Made by a program: the position numbers and the translations under genes. From Paenibacillus sp. 19GGS1-52 (lineage in GTDB: Bacteria; Bacillota; Bacilli; Paenibacillales; Paenibacillaceae): a stretch of DNA of 64,000 nucleotides. This document shows positions 18,410-28,160 of the stretch, piece by piece. The notes under the pieces were generated by a model. The model saw nothing but the letters and a program-made list of their open reading frames with translations. It had not been told where the DNA came from and searched no databases. The stretch lies in the NCBI RefSeq assembly GCF_022369515.1, contig NZ_CP059724.1, positions 2,542,001-2,606,000 of the forward strand, given 5' to 3'. Each line of letters begins with the position of its first letter. Within the stretch, counting starts at the first letter, position 1.

Positions 18410-19036
18410 TTAATCTGACACGGACACCGGGAAACGCAAGACGGTTCTAAGCTTATCCGGTTGACTTCGGCGGGCGTCCGAAAGGTAAATTTCTCGGTGC
18501 GTGTGAGATATTCGTACCAGGCCATTCTCTTGGCAATATTGCTCCATTACAGCAAAGCTTTGCGGTTCAGCCTCAAAAGGCCCGTTATGGAGCATTTGAA
18601 CACTAAGGCCATCTTCGGCACTATCGAAGATGGCTTTATCCATCTGGGGCAGCGGTTTAAGAGACTTTTGTCTTTCCAATATTTCGGCGGCCAGAGTCGC
18701 AGTGACAAAGTCCGGCTGTCTGATCATAACGGTGTATACCAGCTCATCTTTATCGAGAGTGGATTTCTTCCGGCCTTCTTCGCTCAGATCCCAAACCCCT
18801 TCCAGCGGAAATATAGTGTAATCAAAATATCCGTCCGGAGCTGGACCTTTTTTGGGCAGCATTTTAATAGCATAAGATAGAGAGTAGAGGACACTTACGG
18901 CTTCAGAGAATGCGGCGTTGTTCGGATTGCCCTTGCCTTTCAGCAGGAAGTAGTTGAAACTGGGGATAGTGATGGTTTCCGGTTTGTTTTTGGGCTGATA
19001 TATAACTTTGTCTTGTTTCTTCCATTCATATTTCAT
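18410..19036 (-). CDS. GyrI-like small-molecule-binding domain protein
   Basis: 208 aa. The fold is the effector-binding domain seen in BmrR and SbmC/GyrI, recognised from ETITIPSFNYFLLKGKGNPN near the start and MLHNGPFEAEPQSF later, ending in HREIYLSDARRSQPDKLRTVLRFPV. There is no DNA-binding domain. Such stand-alone proteins bind small hydrophobic molecules or hydrolyse cyclopropanes; the role here is unknown. ATG at 19036 follows GGAGGGATTTCCC. An adjacent MFS exporter gene is convergent and could share a substrate. Confidence 0.82.
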   Translation of the reverse strand: MKYEWKKQDKVIYQPKNKPETITIPSFNYFLLKGKGNPNNAAFSEAVSVLYSLSYAIKMLPKKGPAPDGYFDYTIFPLEGVWDLSEEGRKKSTLDKDELVYTVMIRQPDFVTATLAAEILERQKSLKPLPQMDKAIFDSAEDGLSVQMLHNGPFEAEPQSFAVMEQYCQENGLVRISHTHREIYLSDARRSQPDKLRTVLRFPVSVSD

Positions 19037-19153
19037 GGGAAATCCCTCCTTCACAGTCAGAATATCATAAGGAACTGGACAAGGGTATGTCAGGTTGGCT
19101 GAAAAGGAAAGAGTAGCAATGTATCTGATGATGAGTTATTGGGAGGGTTTCTG

Positions 19154-20047
19154 TTGATTTTACAAGCTGAATTGGTTCTTGATGTGCAGGCTGCTCTTGG
19201 CGAAGGTCCTCATTGGGATCAAGAAGAAGGTAAGCTCTATTGGGTTGATGTTGAGGGGAAACAACTCCGCAGTTACGACAGCAGTGCACACAGCGAAATC
19301 ATATATTCCTTCGAAACAATGGTCAGTGCAGTAATTCCTTCCATGGATGGAGGTTGGGTGCTTGCCATGCAAGACGGCATTTACAGCTTTAGAAGTGGAC
19401 ATCCGCTTGAGCTTCTGTCCCTAGTGGAGTCTGAGATTCCGGGGAACAGATTGAATGATGCTAAATGCGACAGAACAGGGCGGCTTTGGTTCGGCACGAT
19501 GAGCATGGATTTTTCCCCGGGAGCAGGCAGCTTATATGTTTTACAGACTGACGGGAAGGTTCAACGGGTTCTGTCTGGCATTGGCTGCTCCAACGGTATA
19601 GCCTGGGATGATGAACGTGGTCTGATGTATTATATTGATACGTTGTCCAGATGTGTGAGTGCATTTGATTGGCATGAGAATAACATCAAGCTGAGCGGGC
19701 GTAGGACGGTCGTTCAGATCCCCGCTTCCAGCGGATATCCCGACGGTATGACCATTGACAGTGATGGAATGCTTTGGATTGCTCATTGGGGTGGTGGATG
19801 TGTATCACGCTGGAACCCGGACACTGGGCAGCAAATGGCCACGGTTGAGGTTCCTGCACGACATGTTACTTCCTGTACCTTCGGGGGTAAGGAATTGGAC
19901 GAGTTGTACATTACAACAGCGCGCCCCCCAATGAATGAGTCAGAAACCCTACGTTTTCCTTTGGCAGGCGGGTTGTTTAAGGTCAAACCTGGGGCAACGG
20001 GAGTACCTGCCAATCGGTTCCGGCCTGTCTTACGTAATAATACATAA
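19154..20047 (+). CDS. SMP-30/gluconolactonase/LRE-family lactonase
   Basis: 297 aa, six-bladed beta-propeller. Metal ligands expected in this family are visible: E in LGEGPHWDQEEGKLYWVD, N in SNGIAWD, and D in SGYPDGMTIDSDG. It hydrolyses sugar lactones to aldonic acids. TTG at 19154 is chosen because GGGAGGGTTTCTG directly precedes it. The next gene starts 25 bp downstream on the same strand and encodes an FAH-family hydrolase, so the pair suggests a sugar-acid degradation step. Confidence 0.87.
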   Translation: MILQAELVLDVQAALGEGPHWDQEEGKLYWVDVEGKQLRSYDSSAHSEIIYSFETMVSAVIPSMDGGWVLAMQDGIYSFRSGHPLELLSLVESEIPGNRLNDAKCDRTGRLWFGTMSMDFSPGAGSLYVLQTDGKVQRVLSGIGCSNGIAWDDERGLMYYIDTLSRCVSAFDWHENNIKLSGRRTVVQIPASSGYPDGMTIDSDGMLWIAHWGGGCVSRWNPDTGQQMATVEVPARHVTSCTFGGKELDELYITTARPPMNESETLRFPLAGGLFKVKPGATGVPANRFRPVLRNNT

Positions 20048-20072
20048 ACGAATATAAAGGAGTGATATACGC

Positions 20073-20975
20073 ATGAAGTTAATAACTTTTGAGGAAGCAG
20101 GCTCAATTCATTTAGGAGTACAGACTGAACAAGGCGTTCTGGATGTGGAAGCGGCGATTGCGGACAAGCCTGAATTATCATTAGCTCCGGTACCCTCCAC
20201 GCTGAGAGAAGTACTGAACGGAGGCGAAGCGGCACTAAAAGCGCTGCAGGAATTTGTTAATGACGTACTTGTAGATGGCGGAGGCAGCTATTTCAAGGCA
20301 GAGGACAGTCTGTCGTTCGGACCTTGTGTCCCTGATCCCGGTAAAATCATCTGTATCGGCCTGAATTACCGCAGACATGCGGAAGAGACGGGGATGCCTA
20401 TTCCGGAGTACCCGATTCTTTTTAATAAATTTAGCAATGCTTTGAATGGGCATGGAGTGGATGTGCCGCTTCCACGGAGTTCCCAGAAGGTTGATTACGA
20501 GGCGGAGCTTGGCATCGTGATTGGCCGGACCGCCAAGTATGTCAGTGAGGAAGAGGCGCTTGACTATGTATTTGGCTATTGTACGGCAAATGATCTTTCG
20601 GCCCGTGACTTGCAGCAACGAACTAGTCAATGGCTTGCGGGAAAGTCTTGCGATAAATTTTCGCCGATTGGGCCATATTTGGTCTCAAAGGATGAGATTG
20701 TGGATCCGAACCTGCTGAATATTAAATGTACGGTCAACGGAGAGTTGCGGCAAAACTCCAATACCTCGGATATGATCTTCAACTGCCAACAAATCGTCAG
20801 CTATGTCTCGCAATGTATGACACTTTCGCCAGGGGATATTATTCTGACCGGAACTCCTGAGGGCGTCGTTCTTGGTTATCCGCCTGAGCAGCAGTTCTAC
20901 TTGAAGCACGGAGACCTAGTTACGATAGAGATTGAGCAACTGGGTGCTTTAACTAATAGAATGGTCAGTGAATAA
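20073..20975 (+). CDS. Fumarylacetoacetate hydrolase-family protein
   Basis: 300 aa. The C-terminal FAH domain (about 90-300) has ICIGLNYRRHAEETG, VDYEAELGIVIGRTA with the metal-binding glutamates, ANDLSARDLQ and TGTPEGVVLGYPP. Members hydrolyse or dehydrate 2-keto-3-deoxy sugar acids or acylpyruvates. ATG follows AAAGGAGTGATATACGC. The neighbouring lactonase makes a deoxy-sugar-acid route plausible; the exact substrate is not readable. Confidence 0.87.
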   Translation: MKLITFEEAGSIHLGVQTEQGVLDVEAAIADKPELSLAPVPSTLREVLNGGEAALKALQEFVNDVLVDGGGSYFKAEDSLSFGPCVPDPGKIICIGLNYRRHAEETGMPIPEYPILFNKFSNALNGHGVDVPLPRSSQKVDYEAELGIVIGRTAKYVSEEEALDYVFGYCTANDLSARDLQQRTSQWLAGKSCDKFSPIGPYLVSKDEIVDPNLLNIKCTVNGELRQNSNTSDMIFNCQQIVSYVSQCMTLSPGDIILTGTPEGVVLGYPPEQQFYLKHGDLVTIEIEQLGALTNRMVSE

Positions 20976-21012
20976 CGAAACCTACTGAATCGAATAGTTT
21001 ACTATACTAATC

Positions 21013-21045
21013 AGCTCTGCGAGATTCCTTCTTGCGGGGCTTTTT
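21013..21045 (+). terminator. Candidate terminator after the FAH gene
   Basis: AGCTCTGC pairs with GCGGGGCT using G-U pairs, followed by TTTTT. The remaining 150 bp to the permease gene hold no recognised element. Confidence 0.55.
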
Positions 21046-21200
21046 GCTGTCTACTGAGAAATTCGTCTGATTGTCTGTGAAAAGGGTCCGATACCGTCAA
21101 ACAGCTCTCACAAAAAGCCCTTCGGCCGTCTATCTCGCTGCTTCAGCGCTCTCTGATAGGATGAAGGCGTAAACAAAATTGAAGCAAAGGAGATTCTGAC

Positions 21201-22160
21201 ATGGCGGCATCATCAGGCGAGCTTATTCGCGGCATCGATCCGGTTCGTCGATCCCGCAGGAAGATGCAGAACAAATACAAGTTGTTCTTTATGGCACTTC
21301 CTTTTCTAATAGTAACTTTTATTTTCTATTATCTGCCGATCAGCGGCTGGATTTATGCCTTCTATGATTTCATTCCAGGCATCCCGCTGTCGGACACGCC
21401 GTATGTCGGGCTGAAATGGTTCCGCACGATGGTATCCAATCCAACACAAACTGAAGAAGTGCTGCGCGTCTTAAAGAACACGATTGCGATGAGTTCACTC
21501 GGACTGATTACCTCTGTCTTTCCAGTCATCTTTGCCATTCTGCTCTCAGAGATTAAGTCAGGCTGGTACCGCAAGCTGGTACAGACGCTTACCACAATAC
21601 CAAACTTTATTAGCTGGATTCTCGTCTATGCACTGGCCTTCTCGTTATTCTCCGTAGATAACGGAGTCATTAATAACATTCTTGTACAGCTGGGAGTGGT
21701 AGGGGAGGGGCATAATTTTCTCGCTTCCAGTTCGAATGTCTGGGTCACGATGATTGCCTGGTATTGGTGGAAGTCACTGGGGTGGGGGGCCATTCTCTAT
21801 CTGGCGGCGATTGCCGGCATCGATCAGGAGTTATTCGAGGCAGCAGAGGTGGATGGAGCCAGCCGCTTCCGTAAAATTTGGCATATTACGATCCCCGGTC
21901 TGATTCCGACTTTCTTCGTACTGCTGCTGCTCTCCATCGGTAATTTCGTCAACAACGGGATGGAGCAATACTTTGCTTTTCAGAATGCGATGAATAAGGA
22001 TGCGATTGAAGTATTGGATCTGTATGTATACAATATCGCGTTCGCCAACAACTTTCCGTTCGCCACAGCAGTCAGCATGTTGAAGTCGGTCGTCAGCGTC
22101 ATTCTGCTGTTCGCCGCCAACGCGTTGTCCAAGGTGGTTCGTGACGAATCTATCATTTAA
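21201..22160 (+). CDS. ABC sugar importer permease, LplB/UgpA type
   Basis: 319 aa, six membrane helices. The EAA loop, AIAGIDQELFEAAEVDGASR, contacts the ATPase. The lipoprotein SBP and the second permease follow, but no ATPase gene does. In this family (YtcP/LplC/YteP) the shared ATPase MsmX is normally encoded elsewhere. ATG follows AAAGGAGATTCTGAC. First gene of a three-gene importer operon; the substrate is probably an oligosaccharide or uronide-type sugar. Confidence 0.9.
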   Translation: MAASSGELIRGIDPVRRSRRKMQNKYKLFFMALPFLIVTFIFYYLPISGWIYAFYDFIPGIPLSDTPYVGLKWFRTMVSNPTQTEEVLRVLKNTIAMSSLGLITSVFPVIFAILLSEIKSGWYRKLVQTLTTIPNFISWILVYALAFSLFSVDNGVINNILVQLGVVGEGHNFLASSSNVWVTMIAWYWWKSLGWGAILYLAAIAGIDQELFEAAEVDGASRFRKIWHITIPGLIPTFFVLLLLSIGNFVNNGMEQYFAFQNAMNKDAIEVLDLYVYNIAFANNFPFATAVSMLKSVVSVILLFAANALSKVVRDESII

Positions 22161-22165
22161 GCGGG

Positions 22166-23068
22166 GTGAACCCATTGAGGAAAAAGCGTAAGCCTGGAGA
22201 TGTAGTATTTCAAGGGTTAATCTATCTGCTCTTCGGATTGTTCACCCTAAGCTGCATCTATCCGTTCTATTATTTGTTCATTAACACGATCAGCTCTAAC
22301 GATTTAAGTGCAGCGGGCTATATCAAATATTATCCGCGGAATATTCATTTTGATAACTATTCCAAAGTACTACGAATCAGCGGGTTGAGTCATGCGGCTC
22401 TGGTTTCCATTTACCGGACTGTAGTGGGCACACTTCTGACTGTAGGAGCATCTGCATTTCTCGGCTATCTGTTCACCAAAAAAGAAATGTGGGGTCGCAA
22501 AATCTGGTATCGCAGTGTTGTGGTCACGATGTATTTCAGCGCCGGCCTGATTCCCTGGTATATAACGATGCACAATCTGCATCTGACCAACAATTATTTG
22601 GCTTATATTCTGCCAACCATTATTACACCATTCAACATCATTCTCATCAAAACCTTTGTTGAAGCGATTCCGCCTTCCCTTGAGGAATCGGCAGCCATGG
22701 ATGGGGCTGGTTATATGCGGGTGTTCTGGAGCATTATCGTACCGCTGACTACACCTATTCTGGCGACGATCACGATTTTCTCGGCGGTGAACCAATGGAA
22801 CGCGTTCATTGATACAGCGTTTTTGATGACGGATACAAAATATTTCACGCTGCAATTCCTGTTATGGCGTTATTTGAATGAATCCAGCTCGCTTGCGGCA
22901 TTAATCCGCAATTCACCAGACATGGCTGCCAGCATCCAGAACATGCAGACACCTACCTCTGTGCGAATGACGGTCACGATGATTGTTGTATTGCCGATTC
23001 TGATCGTGTATCCGTTCTTCCAGCGTTTCTTCGTCAAAGGCATTATGATCGGTGCGGTCAAAGGCTGA
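22166..23068 (+). CDS. ABC sugar importer permease, LplC/YtcP type
   Basis: 300 aa, six membrane helices with the EAA-type loop EAIPPSLEESAAMDGAGYMR. It pairs with the upstream LplB-type permease. The first codon may be GTG at 22166 or TTG at 22175; the TTG is better spaced from GCGGGG. The gene begins 5 bases after the preceding stop. Confidence 0.9.
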   Translation: MNPLRKKRKPGDVVFQGLIYLLFGLFTLSCIYPFYYLFINTISSNDLSAAGYIKYYPRNIHFDNYSKVLRISGLSHAALVSIYRTVVGTLLTVGASAFLGYLFTKKEMWGRKIWYRSVVVTMYFSAGLIPWYITMHNLHLTNNYLAYILPTIITPFNIILIKTFVEAIPPSLEESAAMDGAGYMRVFWSIIVPLTTPILATITIFSAVNQWNAFIDTAFLMTDTKYFTLQFLLWRYLNESSSLAALIRNSPDMAASIQNMQTPTSVRMTVTMIVVLPILIVYPFFQRFFVKGIMIGAVKG

Positions 23069-23073
23069 TTAGC

Positions 23074-23174
23074 ACGAAGTAACTCAATGTAGCAAATGCT
23101 ATCAAAACTTAAGATTATGCTTTCGAAGTAGTTTTGTACGAAGTAACTCAATGAAGCAAATGCTATCAAAACTT
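23074..23174 (+). repeat. Two 37-bp direct repeats between permease and SBP genes
   Basis: Two near-identical 37-bp copies, 23074-23110 and 23138-23174, differ at one base (AATGTAGC against AATGAAGC). Each begins ACGAAGTAACTCAATG and ends TATCAAAACTT. The second copy ends right at the SBP ribosome site (TTAGGAGG). A duplication of the intercistronic region is the simplest reading. Confidence 0.85.
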
Positions 23175-23192
23175 TTAGGAGGTTATGAAGCA

Positions 23193-25025
23193 ATGAAATT
23201 TATAAAAAGTTCACTTCTGATGCTGAGCGTAATCCTAGTCTTCGTCTTGTCATCCTGCAGCGGGGGCAACGGGAACTCAGCTAATTCGAACAAGAATGCA
23301 GCGGCAGAAACGACGGCGCCGGCTACGAATGCAGTTGCAGAAACTGCGGCACCAGCAGACGGAGCGCTAGATCATTCCAAGCCACTAAAGCTGACGGTAT
23401 TCTCGACAACGGCCAACTATGCGGGTCCGCAAACCGGATGGTTCGCTAAGATCATCAAGGATAAATTCAACATCGAAATGGATATTGTCGCCTCCAACCT
23501 GACCGGTGGAGATACGAAGATTTCGGCCATGATGGCTTCTGGAGATCTCGGAGATATTATCATCTTCGGGGATGACAAGAACCACTATCCGAACGCGATC
23601 AAAGGCAAGCTGTTGCTAGACTGGACCCAGGATGGTCTGCTGGATAAGTACGGTCAGGATATTAGCAAGACCTTCCCTAAAGCCGTGGAGAAAGCGAAGA
23701 TTGCCTTTGGCGGTGGCTCAGCGGTGTACGGAATTGGGAATAGCGTAGCTACCAATCCAACAGGTCCTTCTGAAGGAAAGGATATGACTTGGGGCCCCGA
23801 TCTGCGCTGGGATCTGTACCAGCAGCTTGGAGCGCCGGAGATCAATTCCATTGAGGATTATCTGCCACTACTGAAGAAGATGCAGGAGCTGGAACCGAAG
23901 AATGAGCTGGGCAAAAAAACCTATGCCTTCTCACTATGGTCGGATTGGGATGGCAACTATAAAATGACGCTGGCGAAGCAGTTCGCCAATATGATGGGCT
24001 ATGACGAAATTCCCGACACGGCTCTTTATGTAAAAGCGGATGAAGAGAAATATTATGACTTCCTGTCTGATGACAGTTGGTATATGAAGTCGCTGAAGCT
24101 GTATTACGAAGCTAACCAGATGGGCTTGCTTGATCCTGATTCACTGACCCAGAAATTCGATGATGTTGTTGCCAAGTATAAGGACGGTCGTCTGCTCTTC
24201 TCTTGGTTTCCATGGCTTGGAGCAGCAAATTACAATACACCGGAAAGAACAGCGGAAGGTAAGGGCTTCGCACTTGTACCCTTCAAGGATGAGCTGATGT
24301 ATTCGACTGGCTTTAATGTATACGGCGGGAATGGTATCATCTCGATCGGTGCCAAGGCGCAGGACCCTGCCCGGATTATGGAGTTTATTAACTGGATGTA
24401 CACTCCTGAAGGTGCAATGATCTCAGCAGGCAGTGGAACAGCGGTGCCGAACGGACCGCAGGGGCTGACCTGGGATCTGGACAGCAGTGGCAAGCCGGTA
24501 GTCACCGACTTTGGTTGGAAAGCGTATACCGATCAACAGAATACACAGGTGCCAGCAGAATATGGTGGTGGTGACTATTATTATGGTTCGAATCAAATGA
24601 ACTTCTCGTTTGTAGTGCCAGCGATGGTGAATCCGGAGAATAGTGAGCCGTATGACCATAACCTCTGGACGGCGACACTGCAGCGCAATCCATCTAAGCT
24701 TGATAGTGACTGGAGAGCGAAAATGGGCGTGCTGACTGCAAAGGAATATTTTGAGAAAAACAATCTCTTGGCCGTAGCTCCACAGGGCTTCACAGGCAAG
24801 GAGCCACTGACGATGGACAAAACACTGGAACAAAAGAACAAGCAAATCGGGACGATCATTCAGCAAATTTCCTGGAAAATGGTCTTCGCCAAAAATCAGG
24901 CTGAATATGACAAGCTGAATAAACAGCTGCATGACAAAGTTAATGGTCTCGGCTACGCTGATATCATGGATTTCTCCGTCAAAAAGGCTGAAGAGCTGTT
25001 CGAAGCCCGTAAAAGCGTTCAATAA
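23193..25025 (+). CDS. Extracellular solute-binding lipoprotein of an LplABC-type importer
   Basis: 610 aa, the long LplA type. The signal ends in the lipobox LSSC (MKFIKSSLLMLSVILVFVLSSC), so the mature protein is anchored by Cys near residue 22 on the outer face of the membrane. A Thr/Ala/Asn-rich linker follows. ATG at 23193 follows TTAGGAGGTT with about 10 bases spacing. It captures the substrate for the two upstream permeases. Confidence 0.88.
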   Translation: MKFIKSSLLMLSVILVFVLSSCSGGNGNSANSNKNAAAETTAPATNAVAETAAPADGALDHSKPLKLTVFSTTANYAGPQTGWFAKIIKDKFNIEMDIVASNLTGGDTKISAMMASGDLGDIIIFGDDKNHYPNAIKGKLLLDWTQDGLLDKYGQDISKTFPKAVEKAKIAFGGGSAVYGIGNSVATNPTGPSEGKDMTWGPDLRWDLYQQLGAPEINSIEDYLPLLKKMQELEPKNELGKKTYAFSLWSDWDGNYKMTLAKQFANMMGYDEIPDTALYVKADEEKYYDFLSDDSWYMKSLKLYYEANQMGLLDPDSLTQKFDDVVAKYKDGRLLFSWFPWLGAANYNTPERTAEGKGFALVPFKDELMYSTGFNVYGGNGIISIGAKAQDPARIMEFINWMYTPEGAMISAGSGTAVPNGPQGLTWDLDSSGKPVVTDFGWKAYTDQQNTQVPAEYGGGDYYYGSNQMNFSFVVPAMVNPENSEPYDHNLWTATLQRNPSKLDSDWRAKMGVLTAKEYFEKNNLLAVAPQGFTGKEPLTMDKTLEQKNKQIGTIIQQISWKMVFAKNQAEYDKLNKQLHDKVNGLGYADIMDFSVKKAEELFEARKSVQ

Positions 25026-25027
25026 GC

Positions 25028-25075
25028 AAAAAGAGTCTTCCCCTGTTCAGTTGAACGGAGGAAGGCTCTTTTTTT
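25028..25075. terminator. Strong terminator after the importer operon
   Basis: AAAAAGAGTCTTCC pairs with GGAAGGCTCTTTTT around CCTGTTCAGTTGAACGG, which itself folds. The A-tract suggests it may also serve the convergent pseudogene. Confidence 0.9.
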
Positions 25076-25099
25076 GCTGTATTCTAGCAAGAATTTCGA

Positions 25100-25978
25100 T
25101 TACAGATCTGTGAGATCAAAATTCACTTCAAATGTCCGTTTCCAGGGGAGCATCACGTTGTTCACGTGGGTGGGGACAGTAACAATACTCGCCAGATAGG
25201 TATCAAAAAATGCCTTCAGTCGTTCGGAAATTTGGAAGGTAATCTCGTTGATTTGACTGGAAGACCTTTCATTTACGATGTGGGCACTCTCCTGAAGTTC
25301 GAGGTTAATCCCTGTGCGAACATTGGATTGATAACCCCAGTCTTCCAGAAAGCGATAGAGTAGAAACTTTTCGCTTTTGCGTATCTGAACTTTTGAGTAT
25401 TCCAAGGGGTGACTGGTGTAGTAAGAGGCGATGACCGCGTGGGCGATAACCGTTCCTAGTGTATTGCCAGAAGTGTTCCAGCCGGCGTAAGCGGATAGAC
25501 AGGAGAGACCGCCGTTTCCGAAGAGCAGCTGCATCAACGATTCGTCCGCACCGTTGGAGGTCGCAACATCTGCTAGCGCGACAAACTTTCCTTTACGGGC
25601 ATAGGTATGAATAGCCTGCGAGAATTCCGGGAGATGTACTTCTGAGAAGTAGGACCGGTGCCTTTGTGCATAAGTTTGATTGGCTTCAGCCGCGTCGCTC
25701 TGATTTACGGGCGGGGAGTTAACCATGAGCACAACATCTGCTTCGGCAGAGGAATCGCATATAAATGCGCCGGCTGCGGCTCTGCACATTCTTTTTCTGT
25801 AAGATAGTGCAGCCGCGAAGGAACAATTCCTCCATACACGAGCATATCAACAGAAATAATTAGCGCATTCGCATCTCTTGTTTCTGTAAGCAGCCAGTCA
25901 GCTATAACATGAACATCAGCATGGATATTTCCCATTACAAGGACGTTCGTCGAGTGGCAAATATACGATTTTACCCAT
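25100..25978 (-). pseudogene. DUF4127-family protein, wrecked by internal deletions
   Basis: Three pieces of one DUF4127 gene remain. From 25978: MGKIVYLPLDERPCNGKYP, the family N-terminus, after a good GGAGGGATTCC ribosome site. It then jumps, out of frame, to an internal block with ADWLLTETRDANALIISVDM and LVYGGIVPSRLHYLTEKE. After another frame change, the C-terminal two-fifths (25100-25789) carries ADVVLMVNSPPVNQ and AYAGWNTSGNTLGTVIAHAV. The normal protein is about 500 aa. DUF4127 function is unknown, but such genes often neighbour amino-sugar regulators and kinases, as here. Confidence 0.8.
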
Positions 25979-26048
25979 AGGGAATCCCTCCCTCAATGAT
26001 CTTTAGGACGAATTGTATCATAAATAAATAAAAATGGAGGATATATTC

Positions 26049-26070
26049 TTTTATTATTAAAATAATAAAA
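26049..26070. promoter_or_regulatory. Perfect AT-rich palindrome between divergent DUF4127 and rpiR genes
   Basis: TTTTATTATT and AATAATAAAA are perfect arms with AA between them, located 71 bp before rpiR and 71 bp before the DUF4127 start. AT-rich dyads are usual operators for RpiR-family regulators, so this is the likely autoregulatory site. Confidence 0.6.
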
Positions 26071-26141
26071 TATAGCTCTTTAAAGCCGTTATATATGATG
26101 ATATGATGATCGTGAGAAAATTATAAGAAATGAGGAATATC

Positions 26142-27011
26142 ATGAGTAAATTTGGAAAACCGATAAATTCCTCAAGCACGCTGCTGATGATTTCGAGCAT
26201 ATACAACTCCCTGAGCAAGGCTGAGAAGAAGGTAGCTGACGCAGTTCAAAGCGATCCCGAATATGCGGTACTTGCTACGGTAACTGATCTTGCCGAGAAG
26301 GCTAAAGTCGGAGAAACGTCGGTCATCCGTTTTTGCCGTAAAATCGGATTTCGTGGATATCACGAGTTCAAGCTATCGGTCGCCCAAGACCTAGTCAACG
26401 TCTCTACCTATATCGACGAAGAAATCGAAGAGGAAGATGATTGGGAGCTCATTGCCCGTAAACTGACTATGAATCATACAAAGCTACTTGATAAAACACT
26501 GGATTTAATTGATATGGATACGGTCTCGCAGGCAGTGGAGGCGCTGGCCGCGGCGAATCGTGTGTTCGTGTATGGGGTAGGATCATCCGGCATTACTGCA
26601 CTAGATACGCACTACCGGTTCATGCGGATTGGATTGAATGTCGACGTACAGCGTGATATTCATATCCTCGCCATGTCGGCAGCACTGGTTAAAGCGGGAG
26701 ATGTCGTATTTGGAATTTCGACGTCTGGCAGTACAAAGGATGTAGTCGCTGCGACGAGGATGGCCAAGGAGAGCGGCGCATTGATTATTTGTCTAACCAG
26801 TCATGCCAGATCCCCGATTACCACGTACGCAGACATTGTCCTGCTTGTGCCCTCTAAAGAGATGCCCTTTCAGGGAGGTGCGTTGTCGACGAAGATTGCC
26901 CAGATCCACTTGATTGATATTTTGTCAACGCTGCTCACGCTTCATATGAAAGACTCCGCCTACGCTGCGATCAAGAAGACTGCTGACGCGGTGGCAGACA
27001 AATTATATTAG
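26142..27011 (+). CDS. MurR/RpiR-family regulator with SIS domain
   Basis: 289 aa. The N-terminal HTH_6 domain includes VGETSVIRFCRKIGFRGYHEFK (about 55-76). The C-terminal SIS domain (VYGVGSSGITALDTHYRFMR; FGISTSGSTKDVVAATRMAK) binds a phosphosugar effector. ATG at 26142 follows TGAGGAATATC; an ATG at 26130 is possible. It precedes the oxidoreductase and isomerase genes and lies beside nanE and nanK remnants, so an amino-sugar phosphate effector such as ManNAc-6-P is a reasonable guess. Confidence 0.87.
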   Translation: MSKFGKPINSSSTLLMISSIYNSLSKAEKKVADAVQSDPEYAVLATVTDLAEKAKVGETSVIRFCRKIGFRGYHEFKLSVAQDLVNVSTYIDEEIEEEDDWELIARKLTMNHTKLLDKTLDLIDMDTVSQAVEALAAANRVFVYGVGSSGITALDTHYRFMRIGLNVDVQRDIHILAMSAALVKAGDVVFGISTSGSTKDVVAATRMAKESGALIICLTSHARSPITTYADIVLLVPSKEMPFQGGALSTKIAQIHLIDILSTLLTLHMKDSAYAAIKKTADAVADKLY

Positions 27012-27029
27012 ACCAGGGAGGAATGCAAG

Positions 27030-28082
27030 ATGAAAAAAGTAAAAGTGGGTGTTGTGGGTATTGGATCGATAGCCCATATGTTTCATTTAGACAATTATCG
27101 TGATCACCCAGCGGTTGAGCTAGTCGCCGTAGCGGATATCGATAAGGAAAGAGCTATCAGCACAGCAGCTGAATATGATGGAATTGTCGCTTACGGATCG
27201 GCGAAGGAAATGTTCGAAGCCGAAGACCTGGATGCGGTCAGCATTTGTACATTCAATAACTCTCATGTGGAGTTGGCCCTGTTGGCGCTTCAGCATGGCC
27301 TTGATGTATTGCTGGAAAAACCAATGGCGATGAATATGGAAGAAGCTGAATCTCTGAAGGCGGCTGAGTCCGCCTCGGACAATCTTGTCATGATCGGTAT
27401 GAGCCACCGCTACCGTAACGATTCCCAGATCATCCAGCGAACTGTAGAAAGTGGCGAGCTGGGCCATATTTATTTTGCTAAGACCAAGATTTTGCGTCGT
27501 CGTGGTGTACCCGTCGGCTGGTTTACAGATAATCAGTATTCTGGCGGTGGACCCATGAAGGATATCGGTGTACATGTGCTAGATCTAGCCTGGTGGATGA
27601 TGGGCAAGCCGGAACCTGACAAGGTAGTGGGCAAGTTGTTCCGAGAAATAGCTCCTTATGGAGATGATGCTTCTTTTCCTTATGCTGCCTACTCGAAAGA
27701 GAACAAGGAAGAAGGCTTATATAATGTTGAGGACCTCGGCGTAGCTTTCATCACCTTTAAGAACGGGGCAGTATTGACCGTTGAAGCAAGTTGGGCTATT
27801 AACGGCAGTCAGGATGATGCTGTCAAGGTAGAACTGTTCGGAACGAAAGGTGGAGCCACGCTTGAACCGCTCACCTTATTCCGGGATACCGGGGGTATTC
27901 CCGTTGAACATACGCTTGGAGTTCCTGAAACTGACTTCTACAAGAAGGAAATTGGGCATTTTATCGAATGCGTGCAGCAGCGAAAGAAACCTTTATCTGA
28001 CGTGGAGCAAGGGGCGACGGTAACGTCACTACTGGAAGCTATCCGTATTTCTTCAGAGAGCAATGATATTTTCAAATTTTAA
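27030..28082 (+). CDS. Gfo/Idh/MocA-family NAD(P)-dependent oxidoreductase
   Basis: 350 aa. Rossmann motif VGIGSIAHMFHLDNY near residue 8, the family EKP motif in LLEKPMAM, and a C-terminal alpha/beta substrate domain. Members oxidise or reduce sugar or inositol rings. It starts 19 bp after rpiR and is followed by a sugar isomerase-like gene. Unlike its neighbours DUF4127, nanE and nanK, it appears intact. Confidence 0.88.
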   Translation: MKKVKVGVVGIGSIAHMFHLDNYRDHPAVELVAVADIDKERAISTAAEYDGIVAYGSAKEMFEAEDLDAVSICTFNNSHVELALLALQHGLDVLLEKPMAMNMEEAESLKAAESASDNLVMIGMSHRYRNDSQIIQRTVESGELGHIYFAKTKILRRRGVPVGWFTDNQYSGGGPMKDIGVHVLDLAWWMMGKPEPDKVVGKLFREIAPYGDDASFPYAAYSKENKEEGLYNVEDLGVAFITFKNGAVLTVEASWAINGSQDDAVKVELFGTKGGATLEPLTLFRDTGGIPVEHTLGVPETDFYKKEIGHFIECVQQRKKPLSDVEQGATVTSLLEAIRISSESNDIFKF

Positions 28083-28160
28083 TAGTTGATTTCAGTATGG
28101 GCCATGCGAGTACGAAGGCGTGGGTTAATTTCTAATTTTGGAAATAGGAGGGATTAATAG

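Noticed and set aside
24423..25022. 199-codon reverse frame within the solute-binding protein gene
   Set aside because: Shadow of the lipoprotein gene; low complexity and no ribosome site.
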